DNA of 64,000 bases from Ditylenchus dipsaci (lineage: Eukaryota; Nematoda; Chromadorea; Rhabditida; Anguinidae). Location of the stretch: NCBI GenBank assembly GCA_004194705.1, contig SADC01001323.1, positions 124,001 to 188,000 of the forward strand. Reading direction: 5' to 3'. Each line of letters starts with the position of its first letter. Position 1 is the first letter of the stretch. The notes below the pieces were generated by a model. The model worked only from the letters and a program-made list of their open reading frames with translations. It was not told the origin of the DNA and made no database searches. Below, piece after piece: positions 45,601 through 54,804 of the stretch. The position numbers were made by a program, and so were the translations under genes.

Positions 45601-48600
45601 AGAACTCAAAAAGAATGCCTTTTTGAACTCCTGAGGCCATTTTAGGTCGATATAGGGTGTTTGGAAACACTTTGAAAAAAGTTGATTTGGGGGGGGGGTA
45701 ATATCCAAGTAGCGCCGAAAAATTGGTAAAATCGAAATTCGCCAAAACAAAATTTTCCAAATAAAAATTTTGCCTTTTCAGAATTCACAAAAACACATTT
45801 TTTTCTGGGCTCACAGTCAACTATTTTCTACAATTTGGGGATTTGGGTATTGATGTTATGTACCTTTTGTCTCATTTTGGAACTACCTTGTGATCTAACT
45901 ACTTAGGCCTTCGGTTTAGGGGCAGGCCAGCGTATGTTAGGACGGACTAATAAAAGCCGTACGCACTTTTTCCGGTGCAATCTGGGGCTGGGACTAATAT
46001 TTGAGTGCTTTTTATGAGGTTTTATAAAAAAGAGATTTGGGATAAAAGGTACAAAACGCACCCAATTTTTAGACAGCTTTTTCTCCTATATTTTTATAGC
46101 TAGCTCTAGCTTGATCTATCCCTTCCACAGTTTGCAGTCAACTATTTTTGTTATGAAGGTTCTTCCTTACAGAAAGTCACCAACCATTAGTGTTGATTGT
46201 TGCCAGATGTCCTCTGTGCTTAGCCAATCTATGGCTGTAGTAGTCGCGTAACTTGCTGATCGACTCCGAATCATCTGGTCCATTTAACTGTATCGGTGGA
46301 GGAGGATCAAAGAATTCGATCTTAGGCATTTCAGGCATGAGGACATGCTCCACCTCCTTGTACCATCTGATTATATCTCGACGACCATATGGCAGATTGG
46401 CAACATTAGCTAGAGGGAGGAGGGAGCCTCGGCTTCGGAATATCCACTGTTTGAGCCAGTTCAGCAAATTGCATCACAGTCTACAAATAAAATCAGTGAA
46501 CGGTCAATGTAAAATAAACTGAGAAATACCATGTTTTCATCGTAGTTGGATGGTTCTGGATTAACACATACAATCTGAAAATTGGATTTGTCACAAAATT
46601 TCTGTTACGGTTTGTTTTTCGATCCAGTTAACCGAAATTTCGGTTGAACTAGAGCCCTGGTAATAAGACATTTGACGAAATTGAGCCTTTGAATTCTTTT
46701 TTTAGTGAATTTTAAAGAGTCTTAAAATTTATTTCTTGCAGAAAGTAATTTTAAACAATTAATGTTTATTGCACAAAAAATCCTTATCCTAAAAGTTCTT
46801 TGTGTTGTATTTAAGTTCAAAGCTTAAACTTTTTCTCAGCCAGGAAAAATATAATTAGAGGGGGAGTGTATTTCTTTCCGTATCTGGTCCCGCATGGAAA
46901 TCATTTTAATTCAAATTAAACCACATTTATAGTTGCAGGTTCGAGTCTCTCTGGGTGTGAACTTTATTTTTTTCACATTTTTTCAGTGATTTAGCTGAAC
47001 TCAGACTTAAAAATACCAATCAATCGATCGGAAACATTTCCATAATTGCTTTTTTGGTCAAAAATCATAATAAATTTCATTTTGAAGTAAAAGAAAGTCA
47101 GCCATAGACCATATACTCTAGCTGTTTAATTATTTTTCTAATAGTGATAGCAATTTATATACTCAGGCATGCACTAGGTACTTGTCAAAAAAAATTCTAT
47201 ACTGAAAATTTCTTCGATAATTGGATCGCTTGCAAAGTTTTATTTACCAAAGAAAAGGTTTGATTGAATAAGGTCCCCTGCCTATTCAGCATCCTCATCA
47301 CCACCTACCCCTCCCCCAGCATAGATATACATGTGAAATATTTCCTGATAATCTCCTGCGTTCGCAAGACTATTAGAATCATTTTGATATTAAACTAGTG
47401 AATTAAATGTGAAACAAATAAAGTTCACACCCAGAGAGACTCGAACCTGCAACCTATAAATGTTGTTTAATTTGAAATTAAACGATTTCCATGCGGGACC
47501 AGATACGGAAGGAAATACACTCCCTCTTAAAAAATTAGCTTTTTTAAATATTATAATACCATTCTAATCCTGCCTGCTCCTCAAAAAAGTTTTGAAAAGA
47601 TGGATAAGCTTGCAGTCCCTATAAGTCATGCTGGCACAAGGTACTCGACGGCGTTGGTTTTCACTGAAATACAAGTTCAAAAGATATCTTTGAGTTTAAT
47701 CTAGGAAGTAAGTGAAGTCTACCGTAGTAGTTCAAAACATCTTCGAAGACTGAGTAGACTATTATTGATCTTTCCAGCCTCGAACAACCTGTCCCCGTTG
47801 TTGTTGGTGCGTTTGGTTCGCTCTGAACCGGCCAATCCACCATGGACATTTGGCTGATGATAATCTGTAAAAGGTAAGCAGTCACATGATGATCTATTCT
47901 AGACTTGTGTAAAACAAATACTGTAAAACTACACAAAACTAAAAAATTAGCCAACCTTTGACTCGTCTGCTACGGGCTGCACTTTCTCAAAAATGTCATA
48001 TGGCTCCACACCTGGGGCCATCACTAATCGGATGTTAAAAACTGAGTGAGATCTGCTGCTGCTGGCATTCAGCAAAGTCTTGGCTATTTTGCGGCGCTCT
48101 TGGGCTGAATAATTTTTTTTATTTAATATAGAACAGTAGAGGGTCGAACCTCTCTTGTACTGCCCAATAATTTCATCGCTAGATTGTACTTCAACTTCAT
48201 TTATCTTCTCTACAAACACATTGTTTCCGTCCTGGACAACTTTTTCGACATATTGGTTCTAAACAGTATCAGTGAGATTAGTATGTAATGGATTTAGTCT
48301 CGGAGAAGGCTACAGTCGTCCCTCACAAATTCAATACTTTTAGTAACTGACCCTCGGGGGTCGATTTACGAAGGGTGTCGAATGGCGAGATACCCTAGAT
48401 TAGGGTACTTCAAGGATATTAGGGTGCCTTTTTTAATATTTCGTAAATCATGTTGTAACGTCTCACAAGAAATTTTTATACGCTAAAAACGATAACAAAG
48501 TTCTTTTGTTATGCTTTGTCACAAAAAGTCGATTTTTGAAGAATTTTTTTTATACCAAATTTGAAATTTTGGGGAACCGAGGTAATTTGAACTAAAAGGG

Positions 48601-51600
48601 TACTGGATACCTGAAAAAGATGGAGTTAGAACATAGCTTTGTTAACGGAGGCATACCGCATAAAGAAACTTCGGTTATATATTTTTTCATGCATCCAGAG
48701 TCACTTTCGAGTGATTTGCGTCTAAGGTATGTACCGTATTTTCTCTATTAATTCCCCCCTCTCTAATAACTCCCTCCTCTCTAATAACTCCCCCTATTTC
48801 GACCCCATATCTCAGCCTAAGGAAAAATTTTTGTAAATCTGTTTTTTGCGTTTTCTTAATCACCACGATCTTAGTTGATTCCACTTTTTAGATTTCGGTC
48901 GGCATCCGAAAATCTCAAAATCGAAATATTTTTTTCCGATTTTTTAAGGGTTGAAAAATAACTCCCCGGGGGACTTACTACAGAAAATACGGTATGTGCG
49001 CATCTCAACTCCAAGCCTCCAAGCCCCCCAAAGCGGGTGCAGGAGGCACCCGCTCGGTCACTGGAGCTGGGCAAAAATAGTCTCTAAATGCATTTTGTTC
49101 AAGAGTCTTGCTCGGAATTATGTCTTGGTGGCCGTGTCGTCCGGCCGTATCTCTATATAGTATTTGGGTCGGGGGGTCCGTCCGTCACACTTTTTATAAA
49201 AATTATTGTTTTACAACCATTTTGGCTACTTTTAGCAATTTTTTGTCTGATATCTATCCGGAACCCTCAAGTTCAACAGTTTGAACAAAAAGAAGTCAGA
49301 AACTAAAACTTTACACAATAAACTTCAAATTTAAAAAAAAATTGGGACCAGCATAATCTTTTATACAAGAAAAAATTTGAAATGCAAAAATTTAAAGACT
49401 TTTAATTTTGAAAAAGTTTTTCTTTTGATTTGCTGTTGTACAGTCGAACCTCAATAAACGGGCACCCCCTAAAGTTCGTTCCTCCGCTGGTCCGACACTT
49501 TTTTAGCTCGGTTTCAAAAGCTTTTTTTAAATTCTGTTTTGACAGTCCGGTCCGAAATATCACAAGGATTCCAACTTTACCGATCGTTTTTCAGAATTTA
49601 AAAACTTTTTTCTCTAAAAAAGCGAAACCTCGATAAATGGGCATCCTATTTCTGAAATGGGTGCCCGTTTATCGAAGTTTTGCTTTTTTAGCAAAAAAAA
49701 AATTTGGATTCTGAAAAACGATTGGTAAAATCGGAATCCTTGCAATATTTGGGACCGGACTGCCAAAACAGAATTTTAAAAAAACTTTGAAAATCCAGCT
49801 AAAAAAAGTGTCGGACCAGCGGGGAACGAAATTTCGGGGGTGCCCGTTTATCGAGGTTCGACTGTATTGAGTATGATACTAGTCTACGCATGTTTTTATA
49901 TGAAATTTCCCGTGAAATACGCTGTTATGCCCCTTAACTGCAAAGTCTCTTATTCTTTTACCAATAATATTCTAGTTTGCAACTTATACTTGAAACTGAC
50001 CTTAGATCACTGCTTAAAGCTTCATCAAACAAGTCATAACAGTGTCATTGTAGATCTCCACATAAGAAATAAAAACACTGGCAGCCATCCCTCGGCGAAA
50101 CCCCTCCACCTAAATAGAACGCTAAGCCTTTGAATATACTCTCAGGCAATTGGATTACCTTTTGAAGTCCTTGGCCCGATTGAAAATTTCATTATCATAG
50201 AAAGGCAACTTTCCACGCTCTTCATCCGCTTCAAATTTTGATCGGATTTTGAATCCATTCTTGCCATCGGGATAGAAAACGCATTTGTCTACCAACTCAG
50301 GAATACTGTTGAAAAGGACATCAGCAGTTCTTGGCAAGATCCATTCATGTCATTGTTCTCGCCAGTCATCGTAAAAGTCTTGCCGCTTGAAGTCACTCCA
50401 TATGCGAACAGCAGAGAGTTTTTGCCTTTGACTAAGTCTTCAATCAGGTCTACAGCACATCGGTTGAACACTTCTTTTTGCGAGTCATCACAGTCGAACA
50501 CGTGGCCAAAACGGTACACCTTTTCTACCTGAAAATAGGAAAGCTTATAGAGGGCTTATTGTGGCTTTCATGAGGCCAAATAAATATTTTCTAGGTTGCA
50601 ACTGAAATCTCCATCAAAATATTAAAAAGCCCATAAAATTTTGTCATTTTTGAAATTTCAGTTGTAAAGAATTTTTTTCGGAACAGCGTGCCTTACATAC
50701 TAGCTTTATAACAGAGCATCGACTGACCGGACTTATTCTAGAAAGGGCACGTTGACCACAATGTGGTCATGTCACATTTGCGAGCCTCAGTCTGACTCCC
50801 GAAAAGCATGCTTGGGAAAGTTGTAATATAATCTAGGAAGACAATTATCTCAGCTCCAAAAAAGCATATTTTGGGGGGTGATGAGACAATAACGGGAAGA
50901 AACTAGTATAGCCTAATTTAAAGTGGTGCACGTTCTGAGCCACATGACCACATTGTGGTCATATATTAACAAACACGTTTGCAAAAGAATGATGAGTTAC
51001 AGGTTCAGACATTTTCCTTATCTTTTTATATTTTTTTGATAAGTTTCAATATAGTTTCACAGTCCTTTTATTGTAACCCATCTGAAAAAATAAAAATTCA
51101 AAGATAATCAAATTGCCTGTAAGACGTCATAAAAATATTAAAAAATACAATAACCGGTGGTTGTATTAGAGGAAATACTGGTAGTTGGTTACAAATAATT
51201 TTTGACTCAAATTAAATTGTTTTGGCTAAAAATCTCAATAAGTGAACCAAAGTCTGTCTTAAAAGGAGAGAGTGTTTTAATTGGTGATTTTGAACTTGTA
51301 AATGAGAGATTCGATTTGAACTCTGTGTTTTCGAAGTAAGTTCTTAAAGTTTTTTTAGCCAACTAAATTCAAACCTGTATTGCATTGTTGCGATTCAAAG
51401 TATTTGGAGGAATAAGGCGCACATGCTCCTCATCTTGAGCAACCACACATGCATGAGGTTCATACGACTTTTTGATGCGGCACACCACTTCAAGGGTTTC
51501 CTCCTTTTTGTGGTTTCGTCTAAAAAATTTGGTTAGTGGAACAATACAAACAGAAATTAACCAAAATTTTCAAGACTTACTTTCTTGGATTTTCTGCCAT
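39650..51600 (-). CDS. zen-4: Kinesin-6 motor, MKLP1/KIF23 (ZEN-4) orthologue
   Basis: Fourteen exons, 5' to 3': 51581-51600, 51375-51519, 50159-50528, 50001-50109, 47956-48258, 47723-47864, 47560-47663, 46530-46574, 46185-46480, 44313-44452, 44107-44247, 43917-44048, 40122-40473, 39650-39757 (about 800 residues). Motor motifs: YRFGHVFD, P-loop [24 protein letters not shown], switch [10 protein letters not shown], switch [31 protein letters not shown]. After the neck come coiled-coil exons (44107-44452), then a C-terminal MKLP1-type region ([28 protein letters not shown]), which in KIF23 is the ARF6-binding domain. With CYK-4/MgcRacGAP this motor forms centralspindlin, which bundles midzone microtubules in cytokinesis (family knowledge). 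About nine one-base breaks need homopolymer correction. Introns hold many mobile elements. Confidence 0.93.
40784..41647. mobile_element. hAT-like element, CACGGGGACTGATCAG family, copy 2
   Basis: Perfect 8-bp TSD CTATATTG (40776-40783, 41648-41655). Ends GGTTGCAGTTCAGAATCCCC and GGATTCTGACTCAAGCC. It is larger than copy 1 because it carries a UUCG-hairpin element (41118-41372). Confidence 0.88.
41118..41372. repeat. UUCG-hairpin element, copy B
   Basis: Long hairpin with GCGCCCCCTTCGGGGCGC at the tip; GCGCATCTCTAACTC is mirrored by GAGTTGAGATGCGC. TCTAAGGTAAGTG lies before the stem. Confidence 0.7.
41722..42390. mobile_element. hAT-like element carrying an open frame
   Basis: TIRs CATACTTGGAC and GTCCAAGTATG. 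Perfect 8-bp TSD ATTGAGAT (41714-41721, 42391-42398). GCGGCGG-type arrays lie near both ends. It contains the open frame at 41942-42145. Confidence 0.8.
41942..42145 (+). CDS. Unrecognised small protein inside hAT-like element
   Basis: A TTTAG acceptor-like site precedes an open frame of about 67 codons without its own ATG start. It contains [35 protein letters not shown] and [10 protein letters not shown], then a stop. It is basic, helical-looking and balanced in codon use, unlike the surrounding repeats. The family is unknown; it may be a captured host exon, a processed fragment, or chance. Confidence 0.3.
   Translation, partial: RRLTKALGSTLSANAKDAASEFLQEVIPTRSVRFTTAKISRIGKEAVDMYLQEMRNDLREKINKKTS
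42505..42690. repeat. Pogo-like MITE, TCTCGATATAGTG family
   Basis: TCGAGTCTCGATATAGTGTAC at the left. TATATCGAG motifs recur four times, ending CACTCGGCTGTA. Confidence 0.5.
42910..43154. mobile_element. CCGTATATTC MITE
   Basis: Ends CCGTATATTCTCTATTAG and CTAATCGAGAATATACGG, with TA flanks. Same family of ends as the pogo-like transposon at 32062. Confidence 0.75.
43430..43756. mobile_element. Mariner-type MITE nested in a second inverted repeat
   Basis: Outer ends CACAGTGAAAAAGTAC and GTACTTCTACACTGTG. The inner element starts TTAGGTTGTGTCAAAAAG (43476) and ends CTTTTGACACCACATAA (43706); its TIRs resemble mariner ends. The inner element shares the outer axis. Confidence 0.7.
44453..46184. 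repeat. Kinesin intron 9 with nested elements
   Basis: An outer inverted repeat (about 44695-45720) carries CACCCTATATCGACCTAAAA and its inverse. It contains UUCG-hairpin copy C (44877-45157, degenerate loop) and the small GCTGC-family element at 45272-45588. 45900-45975 has the GGCAGGCCAGCGTATGTTAG repeat also seen near 21895 and 25530. Confidence 0.6.
45272..45588. mobile_element. Iteron-armed element, TTGCCGCAAAAA variant
   Basis: Ends GGGCAAACCTTTTCTTGCCG and CGGCAAGAAAAAGGTTTGCCC; the arms are TTTTTGCCGCAAAAA arrays. A diverged relative of 536-1761 and 7623-9044. Flanks are T-rich, so the TSD is unclear. Confidence 0.75.
46856..47527. repeat. Inverted pair of tRNA-like modules
   Basis: Left unit 46858-46965 (TATCTGGTCCCGCATGG ... 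GCAGGTTCGAGTCTC) is mirrored at 47430-47527. GGTTCGAGTC is a good B-box. It lies in kinesin intron 8, between exons 46530-46574 and 47560-47663. About 460 bp of unassigned AT-rich DNA separates the arms. Confidence 0.6.
48734..48992. mobile_element. CCGTATTTTC MITE inserted in a UUCG-hairpin element
   Basis: Ends CCGTATTTTCTCTATTAATTC and CAGAAAATACGG. Nearly identical, in inverse orientation, to 30643-30903. It interrupts GTCTAAGGTATG|TGCGCATCTC of the older repeat. Confidence 0.85.
49441..49864. mobile_element. Pogo-like MITE, CAGTCGAACCTC ends
   Basis: Ends CAGTCGAACCTCAATAAACG and CGTTTATCGAGGTTCGACTG, with TA on both sides. An inner palindrome repeats AACCTCGATAAATGGGC, like 13356-13776. 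Confidence 0.85.
50529..51374. other. Kinesin intron 2, nothing firm
   Basis: Contains two copies of CACAATGTGGTCAT (about 50757 and 50949), directly oriented. No other feature seen. Confidence 0.35.
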
Positions 51601-51701
51601 GACTTTTAAAAATAAGTGATTATTATGCTAGGTATAATATTAAAGAGATCTAAAAATATTCAGTAATGAAAGTTCAATATTTTCTCTATGATGTATAACA
51701 A

Positions 51702-52410
51702 GACTGCCAACCGACTCGTTACAAATACTGACTCGTTACACCAACTCGTTACATTGACGACTCGTTACACCGACTCGTTACACTTTTTCCAATTACTTCC
51801 AAATCTTTACCAAAACAAATGACTGTTCAATTTTTGACCTTTTTAAATGTTTTCATTTCATGAAGTTGCTATAAAAGTCGAGCTTTTGGCACTTTGAAAT
51901 TTCGACCATTTGCCTGTTTTGGCATGTTTTCGTCACTGGAGCTGGGCAAAAATAGTCTCTAAATGCATTTTTGATCAAAAGTCTTGCTCGGAATTATGTC
52001 TAAGGTAAGTGAGTGCGCGCATCTCTAACCAACCAAGCCCCCTGCGCCCCCTTCGGGGCGCAGGGGCTTGGTTGCTTGGGGTTGAGATGCGCACACCCAC
52101 ATACCTTAGACACAAATCACTCGAAAGTGACTCTGGATGCATGAAAAAGCATGCATACCAGAGTTTATTTATGCGGTAGGCCCCAGTCAACAAAACTATG
52201 TTCAACATCTTCCTTTTCACACTAAATTGGCCCTTTTTTGGTCCTTTCCCACCCTAACATGGCCCTAAATCCATTTCAAATGGTCGAAAAAGTACTTTTA
52301 GGTTTAAGTTGCAAATTTGAAAAAAAAAGTGTAACGAGTCGGTGTAACGAGTCGTCAATGTAACGAGTCGGTGTAACGAGTCAGTATTTGTAACGAGTTG
52401 GTTGTATACC
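51702..52410. mobile_element. Iteron-armed fold-back element, CGACTCGTTACAC family
   Basis: Left array 51712-51785 and right inverted array 52329-52402 of GACTCGTTACAC. Perfect 9-bp TSD GTATAACAA (51693-51701, 52411-52419). The right end reads inward GGTATACAACCAACTCG. UUCG-hairpin copy E sits at its centre. Confidence 0.9.
51932..52212. repeat. UUCG-hairpin element, copy E
   Basis: Starts TCACTGGAGCTGGGC. The hairpin stem runs from GTGCGCGCATCTCTAACC to its inverse, with GCGCCCCCTTCGGGGCGC at the tip. GTCTAAGGTAAGTGAG and its near-inverse lie on both sides. Confidence 0.75.
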
Positions 52411-53689
52411 GTATAACAATGGTAATGTCGGTGCTTATGCATTTGGGGGAGCCTTTTTAGTTATTTATAATTCATGTTCAAACGTCAGGCTCAAACATTT
52501 AGTTCAGGAAAAGGTAAAAAGTGATAAACTTTTTGTTTCATCGTTTTAGCATGGAAAGACTTTTAATACAAAAATCATAAAAAAGTAATAAATGAGCTCC
52601 CACCAATAACCTTCTGAAGGATACATACAACTAATTGTTGAAGGGTTTTATCGAATCAAATAAAGAAAAATAACTAGAATCCGCATGAAGATGCCCTCCC
52701 CAAATCCGGTATTTCTTAAATTCATTCTCCTCCTTTTATACCGGGTTTTTGTTTTCGAACGGCACATATGTTATATACAAAAACGTAGCGCAAATTCCCA
52801 TCTACATTTTGGTATATAACATATGTGGCGTTCGAAAACAAAACCCGGTATAAAAGAAGGAGAATGAATTTAAGAAATACCGGATTTTGGGGAGGGCGCT
52901 TATTAGAGGAAATACGGTAGTAAAAAATCTATAAAACATCAAGAATTTTTGCGAATCAAGGACCGTGCAGTCCAGCAAACTCAAACCAATTGCATGAGCA
53001 CTTGAGCACAACAACAGCTCAGTGTCAAACAAATTTAATGCAGACAAAAATAAAATATTTAATGAAAGGAAACTTGGGAATTAAGTTTCTTTTGATAGAT
53101 TTTGTAACTTTGGGGTAGGCAATTAATGGAGTTTAAATGGTGTGCTATAAAGAAGCCAAAGACAAGGCTGTGAAAACAAGGGTCAACAGCACAATCCATA
53201 TCATCAATTAACGGTCAGCACACACAAACAGACAAAAGAAAACAATCCATAGATTCAAATCCTTAAAGTTGCGCCGCTAGATAGCTTCGTGCTGGGACTA
53301 GGTTTGAAGAAAAAAACGCTTGGTTTGGATGCTTAGCAATATAAATAGATTTAAAAAACAAAGAAAAAAGTACAGAATGGGCCGAAAAGACACAATCATT
53401 TTAGATGAGACCATAACCCTCAGAAAGCTCCAGTTTCGGACAGATTTATTGAGAAATGTCTGAAGAATGAAATTAATTTATTATGCTGAAAGTTTTGAAA
53501 TACTTTGCTCTAGGCGTTATTACTGTCTTTCTTTTGTGTAACAAGCATTGCTATATGTTGTTAATGAGGTATCTACTTTATAAATAATACAATCAGATAA
53601 AATTTTTGACAAAAAGTTTTTGGCTGAAGCCGGCTGAAGAAAAGAGACAATGTAAAATTAAGTTAATGTAGATAAGCAACCTTCAAAGG
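52411..53689. other. Intergenic, one MITE
   Basis: 52690-52918 is an inverted repeat (GCCCTCCCCAAATCCGG against its inverse) whose right end GGAAATACGG belongs to the CCGTATTTCC family. The rest shows nothing. Confidence 0.5.
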
Positions 53690-54330
53690 GGGGGGGGGAG
53701 GATGAGAGCTATTAAGGAGATAGTCTCGACACGAAATGATTAATCCTAGTTTTTTTGTTTTTAAACAAGATTTTGGAGCTTTTTTTTATCGACAACCCCG
53801 CGTTGCGATCTCAGGCAAAGTTGTGCAAAATTAAAAGTTGGCTTAGCATTTATCAATATCAGAATTCCTAAATTCCTTCAAAAAATGACCTAAAAATCGA
53901 AATGCAATAAAAAACTAATTAATCGGCCCTATTGACCTTTAGGGGGCAACACTTTTTCCTTGGTCCCCCCTGTTGTTTTTTCTTGAAACATGCCTTGTTC
54001 CGCCTGTTTATTATGGTTATTGTAACACTGTGATTCGACATGATCACCTTAACCATGGTCACCTTCAAAACAACAGGGGAGACCAAGGCAAAAAGTGTTG
54101 CCCCTAAAGGTCAATAGGGCGCCATAAAAGACTAATTAATCTTTTTTCGATGGTTTTTCCCATTTTCCATTTTGATTTTAGGGAATTTTTTGAAGAAATT
54201 TCGAAATTTTGATATTGATGTTGTAATCCAACTTTTAATTTTGCAAAAGTTTGTCTGAGATTGAAACACCGAGTTATCGACAAAATATGGCTTCAAAACC
54301 ACGATCAAATAACCTTAGCATTGTCTATTT
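53690..54330. repeat. Inverted repeat, GGTCTCGACACGAAA family, copy 2
   Basis: Same arms as 14041-15470 (TAGTCTCGACACGAAATG). A nested inverted repeat at about 53925-54118 (CCCTATTGACCTTTAGGGG and its inverse) sits at its centre. Confidence 0.7.
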
Positions 54331-54752
54331 TGTCTATTTTTTAAAGAAATTTAGAAAGCTTACTGCTCATAAAATCTAGTGCTATATAGGCTAGCTGATA
54401 GAGAGAATCAGCAAATATCAAAGTAAAACTGTAAATAATAGATCTAATTTTTTAGTTAATTAATTGACATCATAAAAAGACGATTTTGTGCTAAACTTAT
54501 TTTTGTCACCAAAAAAATTTTTGTGCCAAATTTATTTTTAGTATTCAAGAATTTTTATTTTGAAGACAACATTACACAATAACAGCTTTATAGACAAGAA
54601 GAAATTCTGTCCAACGATTTTCGATTAAAAATATAAACTAAAAACAAATAATCTTGATTTTGAGAAAGGCTAATCCATAAACATGTTTCGAATACAGGGC
54701 ATTTGGCGAGATTTGCGTTTTGTGTATCAATGAAAACGCCTTCAATTAAAAT

Positions 54753-54758
54753 TTTATT
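54753..54758 (-). terminator. Poly(A) signal of lectin 2
   Basis: AATAAA on the minus strand, 47 bp after the stop at 54805-54807. Confidence 0.5.
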
Positions 54759-54804
54759 TCACACAAAAACCCCATAAAATCAACAAATATATCAACTTCA
54801 GCTA

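Larger units (their letters stand above)
48259..50000. other. Kinesin intron 4 with several elements
   Basis: Holds UUCG-hairpin copy D (about 48640-49130), split by MITE 48734-48992, and a pogo-like MITE 49441-49864. 48300-48600 and 49130-49440 are AT-rich with nothing recognised. Confidence 0.5.
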
